Below, piece by piece: positions 8,994 to 17,717 of a stretch of DNA of 64,000 bases (position 1 is the first letter of the stretch; every line of letters begins with the position of its first letter). This DNA is from Corynebacterium wankanglinii (lineage in GTDB: Bacteria; Actinomycetota; Actinomycetes; Mycobacteriales; Mycobacteriaceae), in assembly GCA_014490595.1 (NCBI GenBank), contig CP061031.1, positions 248,001-312,000 of the forward strand, given 5' to 3'. A program made the position numbers and the translations under genes. The notes beneath the pieces were generated by a model. It did no database searches. It had not been told where the DNA came from and saw nothing but the letters and a program-made list of their open reading frames with translations.

Positions 8994-10274
8994 ATGTCAC
9001 TTAAGGATCTCTCCCAAGACCAGTTCACTGAGCTGGCGGAGCGCACCCGTCAGCAGTACGAGGAGCTCAAGGCGCGCAACCTCAACCTGGACCTCACGCG
9101 CGGCAAGCCGTCAAGCGAGCAGCTCGACTTCTCCAACGCGCTGCTTTCTCTGCCCGGAGAGGGAGATTACAAGGACAAAACGGGTGCGGATGTGCGCAAC
9201 TACGGCAACCTGGAAGGCATCGCGGACATCCGCGAGCTGTGGGCCGAGGCGCTCGGGATTGCCCCTGAAAACCTCATCGCAGGCGACTCCTCCAGCCTGA
9301 ACATCATGTTCGACCTCATCTCCTACGCCTATATCTGGGGCACGAACGACTCCGAGCGCCCCTGGAAGGACGAAGAGACGGTCAAGTGGCTCTGCCCCGT
9401 GCCCGGCTACGACCGCCACTTCGCCATCACCGAGCACTTCGGTTTTGAGATGGTCCAGGTCCCCATGACCCCCGACGGGCCCGACGTGGACGCCGTGGAG
9501 GAGCTGGTAAAGGACCCGCAGGTCAAGGGCATGTGGACGGTGCCCATCTTCGGCAACCCGACCGGGATTACGTTCGGGCCGGAGGTCGTCGAGAAGCTCG
9601 CGGCGATGGAAACCGCAGCACCCGACTTCCGCATCATCTGGGACAACGCCTACGCCATCCACACGCTTACCGAGGACCAGGTGGACAACCCCAACGTGCT
9701 CGCACTGGCCGAGCGGCACGGCCACGCGAACCGCTTCTGGTACATGTCGTCGACCTCCAAGATCACGCACGCAGGCTCCGGCGTCGCCTTCTTCGCCTCC
9801 TCGAAAGAGAACCTGGACTGGTACACCTCCCACGCCTCCATCCGAGGCATCGGCCCCAACAAGGAAAACCAGCTCGCACATGCGCGTCTGCTTGGCGACG
9901 TCCAAGGGTTGCACACGCTCATGCAAAAGCACGCCGGCTCGCTGGCGCCGAAATTCGACGCCGTCATTGGGATCCTGCACGACCGCCTGGGCGAATACGG
10001 CGTGGCGGAGTGGACCGAGCCGAAAGGCGGATACTTCATCTCCCTGGACGTGACCGACGGCTCCGCCACCCGCGTGTGGGAGCTGGCGAAGGACGCGGGC
10101 ATCACCCTGACCAAGGCCGGCGCATCCTTCCCGCACGGCGTGGACGAGACGGACACGAACATCCGCCTCGCGCCGTCGCTGCCGCCGCTGGACGAGGTGC
10201 GCACGGCCATGGACGGCGTGGCCACCTGCGTGCTGCTGGCCTGCGTGGAAGCCGCGGAGGCGAACGCGAAGTAG
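8994..10274 (+). CDS. aspT: Aspartate aminotransferase AspT
   Basis: PLP-dependent class I aminotransferase converting oxaloacetate and glutamate to aspartate and 2-oxoglutarate. It feeds the lysine/threonine branch whose first two enzymes (lysC, asd) lie 13 kb away. 426 aa from ATG 8994 (MSLKDLSQDQF), the typical length of the corynebacterial and mycobacterial AspT type (Rv3722c-like). Motifs are PVPGYDRHF, VPIFGNPTG and the Schiff-base lysine in MSSTSKITHAGSG. It starts right after the SRP RNA and precedes dnaX with a short gap. Confidence 0.95.
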   Translation: MSLKDLSQDQFTELAERTRQQYEELKARNLNLDLTRGKPSSEQLDFSNALLSLPGEGDYKDKTGADVRNYGNLEGIADIRELWAEALGIAPENLIAGDSSSLNIMFDLISYAYIWGTNDSERPWKDEETVKWLCPVPGYDRHFAITEHFGFEMVQVPMTPDGPDVDAVEELVKDPQVKGMWTVPIFGNPTGITFGPEVVEKLAAMETAAPDFRIIWDNAYAIHTLTEDQVDNPNVLALAERHGHANRFWYMSSTSKITHAGSGVAFFASSKENLDWYTSHASIRGIGPNKENQLAHARLLGDVQGLHTLMQKHAGSLAPKFDAVIGILHDRLGEYGVAEWTEPKGGYFISLDVTDGSATRVWELAKDAGITLTKAGASFPHGVDETDTNIRLAPSLPPLDEVRTAMDGVATCVLLACVEAAEANAK

Positions 10275-10305
10275 GCGTGTCGGGGCGCTGGGTACACTTG
10301 CCCGC

Positions 10306-12396
10306 GTGGCTCTGTACAGGAAATACCGCCCCGCAACGTTCGGCGAGGTCATCGGCCAAGAGCAGGTGACCCGGCCGCTGTCGACCGCCCTGGACAACGG
10401 GCGGATCTCGCACGCCTACCTCTTCTCCGGCCCGCGCGGCTGCGGCAAGACCTCGTCCGCCCGCATTCTCGCGCGCTCCCTGAACTGCGTGGAGGGCCCC
10501 ACCTCCACCCCGTGCGGTGTGTGTGAATCCTGCGTGGCGCTCGCGCCGGGCGGGTCGGGCAACTTGGACGTGATGGAGCTCGACGCCGCTTCCCACGGCG
10601 GTGTCGAGGACATGCGTGAGCTGCGCGAACGTGCCCTGTTCGCGCCGGCGGAGTCGCGCTACCGCGTCTTCATCATCGACGAGGCCCACATGATTACCAA
10701 GGAGGGCAACAACGCCCTGCTGAAGATCGTGGAGGAGCCGCCTGCACACCTGATCTTCATCTTCGCCACCACCGAGCCGGAAAAGATGCTGGGCACCATC
10801 CGCTCGCGCACCCACAACTACCCGTTCCGTCTCCTGGCGCCGCAGGCCATGCGCGAGCTAGTGGAGCACGTGGTGGCCGAAGAGGGCGTGCACGTGGACG
10901 AAAACGTCTACCCGCTGGTGATCCGCGCCGGCGGCGGTTCGCCGCGCGACACGCTGTCGATCCTGGACCAGATGCTCGCCGGTGCCGGCCCGGATGGGCT
11001 GACCTACGAGCTCGCTTTGCCCCTTTTGGGCGTGACGGACCTGACGCTGTTGGACGCCGCCGTGGACGCGCTCGCGGACCGCGACGCCGCCGCGATGTAC
11101 CGCACAATCGACGAGGTCATCGAGTCCGGCCACGAGCCCCGCCGCTTCGCGCTCGACTTGCTCGACCGCATGCGCGACCTGCTGCTCATCCGCACCGTCC
11201 CCGACGCCTTTGGCCAGGGGCTTGTCGACGCACCTTCGGACCGCGCCGACATCCTCACCGACGAGGCGCACCGGTTTAGCCCGCAGCACCTGGCCACGTT
11301 GGCCTCCGAGGTCAACGACCGCATCGCCGACCTGCGCGGCGCGACGTCACCGCGCCTGCTGCTGGAGATCATGGCCGCGCACCTGCTCACCCTCGAGGCG
11401 GGTGGGGCAGCGCTGCCCGCGCCGGTTGCGCCAGCTGAGCCTGCCCAGCCCGCTCCGTCTGCACAGGCTGGCCGCCCTACCCGCGAGGGCGGCGGTGCGG
11501 CCGCGGCAGCTGCTGCCGCGGCCGCAGCTGCGAACTCGCGCAACCGCCCGCAGGAACAGCCCGCCGAGCCGAAGGTTGCTGAGCGGCCCGCGCAGCCGAA
11601 GCAGAGTGCACCGGCCCCCCAGTCTGCCGAAAATGCAGCGCCGGAAGCCAACGAACCCGACACCGACGAGCTGTTCGAGCGCATCGAGCGGGACTGGACA
11701 CGGCTGCGCCAGTCCGTCGGCGAACGCAACAAGGTCGCCGAAATCATGCTCACCGAGGCCAAACCCCTCGGGTTCGACGGCGACGTGCTCGTGGTCGGCC
11801 ACCACACCGGCGCGTTAGCCGAGCGCATCAACGCGGAGAAGAACAACGCCGACATCGCCGCCGTGCTCTCCGCGAAGCTGGGTGCGAAGGTGCAGGTCCG
11901 CTGCGTCATCGGCACCGACCCCGCCACCGCGAACCTGCGGCGTCCCGCCAAGCGCGAGGTGTGGAACCCGGGTACCGAATCCGAGGCCACCGAGTCCGAG
12001 GACCCCGCCCCGGCCAGCGGGTGGGACGCGCCCGCCGCGCTCGGCAGGCCGCAGGAGGCGGCTCCGCCGAAACAGCCACCTGCGCCGCAGCCGCAGCCAC
12101 CCCAGCCCACCAAGCGCGAGGATGACTGGCGCGCGGCAGCCCTCGCGGCCAGCCAGAAAGCAGCGGCGAAGGCGAAACAGGAGCGCGACGAAATCCCGCC
12201 CCCGCCCGAACCGTACGACTACGACGAGGGGGAGCCGGAGGCGTCGATAGGCGAGGAGCCCGCGTACACCCGCGAGGACGAAGAACGCGACATGGCGGAC
12301 CAAGCGCGCGATGAGGAAGGCAGCGCCGACCGGCGCGACGCCACCGAGGTCGCCATGGACCTGCTCGCGGCGGAGCTCGGCGCGAAGCCGTTGTAG
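10306..12396 (+). CDS. dnaX: DNA polymerase III subunit gamma/tau
   Basis: Clamp-loader ATPase of the replisome. 696 aa from GTG 10306 (MALYRKYRPATFGEVIGQ). Walker A GPRGCGKTSS is near residue 45. The zinc-binding Cys cluster (NCVEGPTSTPCGVCESC) and Walker B-type IIDEAHM follow, then the SRC-like box IRSRTHNYPF and the gamma-tau domain III. A Pro/Ala/Gln-rich linker including an Ala tract (about 11,497-11,533) joins a C-terminal tau region (DTDELFERIERDWTRLRQSV) for polymerase and helicase contacts. It is followed after 38 bp by ybaB, the conserved dnaX-ybaB-recR order. Confidence 0.97.
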   Translation: MALYRKYRPATFGEVIGQEQVTRPLSTALDNGRISHAYLFSGPRGCGKTSSARILARSLNCVEGPTSTPCGVCESCVALAPGGSGNLDVMELDAASHGGVEDMRELRERALFAPAESRYRVFIIDEAHMITKEGNNALLKIVEEPPAHLIFIFATTEPEKMLGTIRSRTHNYPFRLLAPQAMRELVEHVVAEEGVHVDENVYPLVIRAGGGSPRDTLSILDQMLAGAGPDGLTYELALPLLGVTDLTLLDAAVDALADRDAAAMYRTIDEVIESGHEPRRFALDLLDRMRDLLLIRTVPDAFGQGLVDAPSDRADILTDEAHRFSPQHLATLASEVNDRIADLRGATSPRLLLEIMAAHLLTLEAGGAALPAPVAPAEPAQPAPSAQAGRPTREGGGAAAAAAAAAAAANSRNRPQEQPAEPKVAERPAQPKQSAPAPQSAENAAPEANEPDTDELFERIERDWTRLRQSVGERNKVAEIMLTEAKPLGFDGDVLVVGHHTGALAERINAEKNNADIAAVLSAKLGAKVQVRCVIGTDPATANLRRPAKREVWNPGTESEATESEDPAPASGWDAPAALGRPQEAAPPKQPPAPQPQPPQPTKREDDWRAAALAASQKAAAKAKQERDEIPPPPEPYDYDEGEPEASIGEEPAYTREDEERDMADQARDEEGSADRRDATEVAMDLLAAELGAKPL

Positions 12397-12434
12397 ACTG
12401 GCACGCGGACTATTAGCGAACGAAAGGACACACC

Positions 12435-12821
12435 ATGACCCAGCCCCAGGACATGCAGGAGCTCATCCGCCAGGCAGCCGAGGTGCAGGCTGCGCTGCAG
12501 CAGGCACAGATGGAGCTGCTCCAGACCGAGGTCACCGGCACCGCCGGCGGCGAGCTGGTCACCGTCACCATGACCGGTGGCGCCGAGATTACGGACATCA
12601 AGATCAAGCCGGAGGCCGTGGACGCCGACGACATCGAGTCGCTGCAGGACCTCATCCTCGCCGCGTACCGCGACGCCCACAACCAGGCCGGCAAGCTCGC
12701 CGAGGAGAAGATCGCCCCGCTGACCGGCGGCGCGATGGGCGGCGGCGCACCGCAGGGCGGCAATCCCGTCGGCGGCCAGCAGGCAGGCCCGGGCGAGATC
12801 CCGTTCGGCGGCATCATCTAA
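12435..12821 (+). CDS. ybaB: YbaB/EbfC nucleoid-associated protein
   Basis: Small dimeric DNA-binding protein of the YbaB/EbfC family, 128 aa from ATG 12435 with an upstream GAAAGGA. The N-terminal helix is Gln-rich (QAAEVQAALQQAQMEL). The beta-core is TGTAGGELVTVTMTGG and EITDIKIKPEAVD, and the C-terminus is a flexible Gly-rich tail. Genes of this family sit between dnaX and recR in most bacteria, as here, and are thought to act in nucleoid organisation or recombination. Confidence 0.95.
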   Translation: MTQPQDMQELIRQAAEVQAALQQAQMELLQTEVTGTAGGELVTVTMTGGAEITDIKIKPEAVDADDIESLQDLILAAYRDAHNQAGKLAEEKIAPLTGGAMGGGAPQGGNPVGGQQAGPGEIPFGGII

Positions 12822-12832
12822 CTGTTGCCCCC

Positions 12833-12865
12833 GCGCGTCCGGCCCCCGCGGCCGGGCGCCTTTTT
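12833..12865 (+). terminator. Possible intrinsic terminator between ybaB and recR
   Basis: The arms GCGCGTCCGGC and GCCGGGCGCC can form a GC-rich hairpin directly followed by TTTTT (12861-12865). recR may therefore be partly uncoupled from ybaB, although recR starts only 17 bp later with AAAGGA as ribosome site. Confidence 0.5.
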
Positions 12866-12882
12866 CTTTGTGAAAGGACGCC

Positions 12883-13509
12883 GTGTTCGAAGGACCACTG
12901 CAGGACCTTATCGACGAGCTGTCGCGCCTCCCCGGCGTCGGACCGAAATCCGCGCAACGCATCGCGTTCCATCTGCTGAAGGAGGACCCGGAGGACGTGG
13001 ATAGGCTGCGCGCCGCGTTGGCCGCCGTGCGCGACGGGGTGACGTTCTGCCGCATCTGCAACAACGTCTCGCGCGAAGACGTGTGCCGCATCTGCGCCGA
13101 CTCCGGACGGGACAAATCCACGGTGTGCGTGGTCGAGGACGCGAAAGACATCCAGGTCATCGAGCGCACCGGCGAGTACTCCGGGCGCTACCACGTGCTC
13201 GGCGGCGCGCTGGACCCGCTCGCCAACGTGGGGCCGAAGGACCTGGCCATCGCGCCGCTTCTGCAGCGCATCGGCGGGGTGCTACCGGACCTGGACGGGG
13301 CGGAGGCGCCCGCCGTGTCCGAGGTGATTCTGGCCACCGACCCAGACACCGAGGGCGAGGCGACGGCGTCCTACCTGGTGCGGCTGCTCAAGGATTTCCC
13401 GGACCTGACCATCTCTCGCCTGGCGTCCGGCATGCCGCTCGGCGGGGACTTGGAGTTTGTCGACGAGCTGACGCTGTCCCGCGCGCTGACCGGCCGACTG
13501 AAACTCTAA
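12883..13509 (+). CDS. recR: Recombination mediator RecR
   Basis: RecFOR-pathway protein that forms a ring clamp at ssDNA-dsDNA junctions and helps load RecA. 208 aa from GTG 12883 with AAAGGA upstream. An N-terminal helix-hairpin-helix ([17 protein letters not shown]) is followed by the C4 zinc motif ([16 protein letters not shown]). The Toprim domain comes next ([16 protein letters not shown] and [14 protein letters not shown]), then a Walker-B-like C-terminus ([18 protein letters not shown]). Position after ybaB is standard. Confidence 0.96.
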   Translation: MFEGPLQDLIDELSRLPGVGPKSAQRIAFHLLKEDPEDVDRLRAALAAVRDGVTFCRICNNVSREDVCRICADSGRDKSTVCVVEDAKDIQVIERTGEYSGRYHVLGGALDPLANVGPKDLAIAPLLQRIGGVLPDLDGAEAPAVSEVILATDPDTEGEATASYLVRLLKDFPDLTISRLASGMPLGGDLEFVDELTLSRALTGRLKL

Positions 13510-13528
13510 TTACCTGTAGGTTTGCCGG

Positions 13529-13567
13529 TTATCCACAGGGGTGGGTGCGCGAATTCCACAGGGGTGG
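13529..13567 (+). promoter_or_regulatory. DnaA-box sequence and 13-bp direct repeat
   Basis: A perfect TTATCCACA lies at 13529-13537. TCCACAGGGGTGG (13532-13544) is repeated exactly at 13555-13567. The repeats lie just upstream of the HNH gene and could bind DnaA or another regulator, or be chance. Confidence 0.35.
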
Positions 13568-13604
13568 CGGCGGTGGGGTTGCGGGGTGGTTAGTGTCTGT
13601 GGCC

Positions 13605-14672
13605 ATGAACCCGTTCGACGCACTGATCCAGGCGATGGCCGCAGAATCCATGGAGACGCTGCGGCACTTCGACCTGTCCGTCGCACTGGCCGCCAGCATG
13701 GCACCAGAGCGCGCCCGCGCCTGGGCTGCGATGCAGGACGTCTACTACGGAACAACGAAATTCACCCGCAAGCAAGCCCTCGCCGCGCAGAAAGCTCACG
13801 GGTTTTCCATCGACGAACTCGCACTGATCGAACGCCGCATCAGCGGGGTCAAAGACACGGCCGAGCGGTGGCGGCTGCGCCTGGAACTGCTCGAGGTGCC
13901 CGGCGGGTACCGCGCGATTGAACGCGCCGCACGCGAACTCATCCCCGCCGATACCACCCCGAAGAAAAAACAGGTCGCCTTCTCCCGGCCGAGAAACGGC
14001 CGGGCACGCATCACCATCGACACCACCGACCGCAACGCCGCCGACTTAGAACACCGCCTGCGCCAAAACCTCGACCCCACCACACCGGCCGCGCCCCAAA
14101 TGGAACAAGAATTCTGGCGCATCCTCGACGGCACAGCAGAAGGTGTCGTTGCCGCCGCACCCCGCCCGATCGTGATGGTGCCCATCGACGCCCACATGCG
14201 CATCCTCGCCGGTGCCGGCGACGAGATCGAACTGGTGCTCACCGACGGCACCACCATGACCGGCGCCGAATACTTACAGCACGAGTTCGGTCACGCACTG
14301 GAAGTCGCCGCGTTCCATCCCACACACGGGGCGGTGAACCTCTACCGCACGAAACGCTTGGCCAACCAGAAGCAGCGCGACCTTGCCGCGATGGTTTCCC
14401 CGGTGTGCGCGTTTCCCGGCTGCCGCCACGGCGCATACGCGTGCCAGACGCACCACGTCACACCGTGGCAACACGGTGGTGAGACCAATCTGGACAATCT
14501 TGCCCCGCTGTGCCGCTACCACAACCGGGTCAACGACGATGACCCCACACGACGCAAACGCGGACGCATCACCATGGACCGCGGCGCACCCATATGGGCA
14601 TCACCAACCGGACACCACCACACAAACACCAACCGAGGAGCACTCAACCAACTCTTCGGCCCCAACCGCTAA
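13605..14672 (+). CDS. HNH endonuclease (DUF222/13E12-like)
   Basis: 355 aa from ATG 13605; a GTG lies 12 bp upstream. The N-terminal helical region resembles the DUF222 part of the actinobacterial 13E12 repeat family. The C-terminal HNH nuclease domain has CAFPGC, THHVTPWQHGGETNLDNLAPLCRYHN, including paired Cys and the HH and N of the beta-beta-alpha-metal fold. Such genes occur in many divergent copies in Corynebacterium, and this family has been linked to mobile DNA or restriction-like roles without a settled function. It converges on gatD with a 4-bp overlap. Confidence 0.85.
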   Translation: MNPFDALIQAMAAESMETLRHFDLSVALAASMAPERARAWAAMQDVYYGTTKFTRKQALAAQKAHGFSIDELALIERRISGVKDTAERWRLRLELLEVPGGYRAIERAARELIPADTTPKKKQVAFSRPRNGRARITIDTTDRNAADLEHRLRQNLDPTTPAAPQMEQEFWRILDGTAEGVVAAAPRPIVMVPIDAHMRILAGAGDEIELVLTDGTTMTGAEYLQHEFGHALEVAAFHPTHGAVNLYRTKRLANQKQRDLAAMVSPVCAFPGCRHGAYACQTHHVTPWQHGGETNLDNLAPLCRYHNRVNDDDPTRRKRGRITMDRGAPIWASPTGHHHTNTNRGALNQLFGPNR

Positions 14673-15405
14673 CGCAGGCGCTCGCGGCGCAGCTGTGTCA
14701 CGGCGTCGAGCTCCAGCGGCTCCAGGTCCGCCAGCGGCACGTCGAGCGCGCGTGCGAGGAGTAAGTCGGCGAGCTCCGGGTTGCGGGCCAAAGCAGGCCC
14801 GTGCATGTAGGTGGCAATGACGCTGCCCTGGACCACGCCGTCGACTTTTTCCCCGTCGATGGAGCTTGCGACACCGACGCCGTTGCCCACGCCCCGGGTC
14901 ACACGCCCCAGGGCAGACGCGTCCGGCCCGAGTGCGGTCGCGCCCATATGGTTTTCAAAACCCGTCAGTGGCTGCGACAGCTCTGCGGTGATGCCGGCGC
15001 GCGTCGGCGTCGCGGCGAGCTCGCCGGTAGCGCGCTTGGGCAGGGGAGCGGTGGTGATGTCCAAAAGTCCCACCCCTCGACCTCGTTGCCGTGGGCCCGG
15101 AACGTGTGGCCGAGCACCTGCAGGCCGGCGCACACCGCGAAGATGGGTTTGCCGTCGGCGGCGGCCGCCTGCAGCCCCGGCGACGCGCTCAGCCGCGCGG
15201 CGGCGATCAGCTGGGCGGCATCCTCGCCGCCGCCGAGGGTGTAGAGGTCGTGGGTGGGCGGGACGTCGTCGTCAAGCATGATGCGCTCGATGGCCGCGTC
15301 GATGCCGCGGCGCCGTGCGCGCTCGCGCAGGACGAGCGCGTTGCCGTCGTCGCCGTAGGTGCCCAGCACGTCGGGCAGGACCAGGCCGATGGTGAGCTTA
15401 GGCAC
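14669..15405 (-). pseudogene. gatD: Lipid II isoglutaminyl synthase, glutamine amidotransferase subunit GatD, one frameshift
   Basis: Supplies ammonia from glutamine to MurT, which amidates D-glutamate in lipid II. Class I amidotransferase of the CobB/CobQ type. It starts at ATG 15405 (MPKLTIGLVLPDVLG), overlapping murT by 8 bp. It shows TLGGGEDAAQ, the nucleophilic Cys in FAVCAGLQVLG and the catalytic His in IATYMHGP. The frame breaks at 15073-15076. Restoring one base to the C-run (five instead of four on the plus strand) joins HGNEVEG to VGLLDITTAPLPKRATGEL. Corrected length is about 245 aa, usual for GatD. Since the activity is important for cross-linking in this order, sequence error is the likelier cause. 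Confidence 0.9.
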
Positions 15406-16699
15406 GGTAGTCCTCCTCCTTGGTCAGCGCGCGGCGCAGGTTCAGCAGCGCGGTGTAGTTCGCCAGCACCTCCACGCGCCCGGGCGGGCAGGCGCGGATG
15501 GCCTTGACGGGGTCGTGGACGAGCTCGTGGCCGATGTTGGCGTAGGTCAGCCGCACCGCCAGGTCGGTGGCGCGCTCGCCCGCGGCGACGACGTGGGTGT
15601 CGCCGAAGTCCTCGAACTTCACGTCCCACAGCCACGAGACGTCCTCGCCGTCGCCCTGCTGCGCGTTGACGGCGATGACCACGCCGTCCGCGTCGCGGTC
15701 GACCATGGACAGCGCCTCCTGCCAGCCCGCGGGGTTCTTGGCCAGCAGCAGGTGGATGGCGTGGTCGCCGAGGTGGACGGTGGTGTAGCGCCCCGCGACG
15801 TTGTCCACGGCGGCTGCGGCGGCGACGGCGTCGTCGAGCGGGATGTCGAACGCCTCCACGGCGGCGGCGATGGCCTGGGCGGCGTTGCCCAGGTTCGCGC
15901 GGCCCGGCAGCGTGAGCTCAAGCTTGACGACGCCCTCCGGCCCCACCAGTTGCTCCCCCTTCACCGCGTAGTCGGGTTCGGGGCGGCGGAACTCGCGGCC
16001 GTCGGGGAGCGGTTCCACGGCGTACCAGTCGCTTTGCTCATGTGCGTTTTTCTCATTGTCCGCGAGGTACGAGCGGACAATGTGGCCTCCGGAGCGGGGG
16101 TTGGTCACGGAGTCGCCGGTCCAGCCGGCGCCGGCGGCGACCCACACCACGTTGGGGTGGTCGTAGGCGATGGAGGTGATGAGCACGTCGTCGCAGTTGG
16201 CGATGACGGTGGCGTCCGGGTGTGCCATTACGGCGTCGCGCAGCGCGCGCTCGATCTTGTTGATCTCGCCGACCCGGTCCAGCTGGTCGCGCGTGAGGTT
16301 GAGCAGCACGAACGCGCTCGGTTTGAGGCGCTCGGCGACCTTGGGCACGTGCAGCTCGTCGCATTCCAGCACGATCGCGTCGGCGTCCTTGCCGGCGAGG
16401 AGGGCGGAGATGATGCCGGCGTCCATGTTGTCGCCGCCGTCGTTGGTGGCCACAGTGTGCTTCGCGCGCACCGCGCCGGCGAGCATGCGGGTGGTGGTGG
16501 ATTTGCCGTTCGTGCCTGTGACCAGCACTACCGGGCGGCCGCCGCCGAGGGAGGCCATGATGTTCGGGTCGATCGCGCCGGCCACGAGGCCGCCGATCAT
16601 GCCGCCGGCGCCGCGGCCCGTGGCGCGCGAGGCGGCGGTGGCCAGATTCGCGGCGGTGGTGGCTGCCGCAGAGCGGAGGCGGGAGATTGGTCCTTGCAT
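15398..16699 (-). CDS. murT: Lipid II isoglutaminyl synthase, Mur-ligase subunit MurT
   Basis: ATP-dependent Mur-ligase-like subunit that amidates the D-Glu of lipid II with ammonia from GatD. 433 aa from ATG 16699 (MQGPISRLRSAA). The ATP-binding loop is VLVTGTNGKSTTTRM; Mur-ligase features include ECDELHVP and LLNLTRDQLDR. The C-terminal DUF1727 domain contains NPAGWQEAL and DVSWLWDVKFE. The Cys4 zinc ribbon known in other MurT proteins is not visible. Where CPxC is expected the sequence reads VTNPRSGG, and the second pair region reads DWYAVEPLPDGREFRRPEPDY. It is co-directional and overlapping with gatD. Confidence 0.93.
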   Translation of the reverse strand: MQGPISRLRSAAATTAANLATAASRATGRGAGGMIGGLVAGAIDPNIMASLGGGRPVVLVTGTNGKSTTTRMLAGAVRAKHTVATNDGGDNMDAGIISALLAGKDADAIVLECDELHVPKVAERLKPSAFVLLNLTRDQLDRVGEINKIERALRDAVMAHPDATVIANCDDVLITSIAYDHPNVVWVAAGAGWTGDSVTNPRSGGHIVRSYLADNEKNAHEQSDWYAVEPLPDGREFRRPEPDYAVKGEQLVGPEGVVKLELTLPGRANLGNAAQAIAAAVEAFDIPLDDAVAAAAAVDNVAGRYTTVHLGDHAIHLLLAKNPAGWQEALSMVDRDADGVVIAVNAQQGDGEDVSWLWDVKFEDFGDTHVVAAGERATDLAVRLTYANIGHELVHDPVKAIRACPPGRVEVLANYTALLNLRRALTKEEDYRA

Positions 16700-16709
16700 G
16701 CGGACAAGG

Positions 16710-17703
16710 CTACTCCGCGGACTCCATCTCACCGACTAGCCGCGCGAACTCCTCGCCGGAGACGACGGGGATGTTCTTGCGGTGGGCGTGCATGGCCTTG
16801 CCGCGCAGCTCGGCGCCGCGTAGAAGCGCGTCCGAGACCGCCACGGATGTCTCCCGGGTGAGTTTCTCCCGGTAGTTCAGGCCGGCGCGCACGCCGGCGT
16901 CGATGAGCTGGTCGGGGTCTACCGCGATGTCGTCGGAGACGACGAACTCCATGCCGCGCAGCAGCCCGCCTTTGCCCAACAACCCTGGATTGGACCCGAT
17001 CGCCGGCGCCTTCTCCGCGTCCACGCGCAGCGAGGAGCGTTGCAATCCGAATTGGTCCGGCGCGAGATCCTCGGGGGTGAACTGGGCGACCCCGCGCGGT
17101 TCGAGCTCCAGGTACGTCGCCACCAGTTTGAGTGTCTGCCCAGCGCGAAAACTCCGACTCGGATTCGCCGACGCGCTCGCGCGAGGCGGCCGGGGGCGTG
17201 GAGGCTACGCCCACCAGGTTCGCCACGGCGTTGATGCGCGTGTCCACCGGCACGTGCCCCTGGCGGCGCGCAGTGGCTAAAAGGTCGACGATGGCGTCCG
17301 GCTTCGGCACGTGGCCCACCCGCTGGCGGCGCTTGTTGCCGCGCCCGCGCCGCGAGCGGTTCGCACGCGCGGCGGCGTTCATCGCCCGGCGGGCTTCGGA
17401 GACCACGAAGCCCCAGGTAACGGGGGAGTCGTGGGTGACTAAGACGCGGCCGTCGATGAGCTTGTCCAGCGTCCGCAGGTACCGGGAAAACCGCGGGGCC
17501 TGCGCGAAATCGTGCGGGGTTAAACCGTGGGTGTGCGCGGGGCCGGGGTCGGTGCCGGGGTTGAGCACGGCGTGGAACTCCTCGCCCACCCGCCCGGCGG
17601 CGTCGAACGTGACCGCGTCGACGGTGAGCAGGCGCCCCGTCGACGGGTGTATCCCCGTGGCCTGCGTAAACAACGCCACGTAGGGGTAGTCGTTCTCAGT
17701 CAT
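16710..17703 (-). pseudogene. DnaQ-like exonuclease-fold/BRCT protein, catalytically degenerate, one frameshift
   Basis: Corresponds to the corynebacterial and mycobacterial gene annotated as a DNA polymerase III epsilon-like protein next to murT and leuA. It starts at ATG 17703 (MTENDYPYVALF). The fold signatures IHPSTGRLLTVDAVTFD, NPGTDPGPAHTHGLTPHDF and VLVTHDSPVTWGF match DEDDh exonucleases, but the metal-binding acids are replaced. DxE appears as FTQ, and the Asp after HNxxF is missing. The C-terminus is a BRCT domain (GMEFVVSDDIAVDP to GKAMHAHRKNIPVVS). The frame breaks at 17148-17151, where one extra A:T appears inserted; removing it links ESEF to RAGQTLKLVATYLELEP. Corrected length is about 330 aa. 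It probably has a binding or structural role. Confidence 0.8.
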
Positions 17704-17717
17704 CGTTCCAACGTAGC

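Noticed and set aside
15359..16861. Long plus-strand open frame opposite murT
   Set aside because: Antisense shadow of a recognised Mur ligase.
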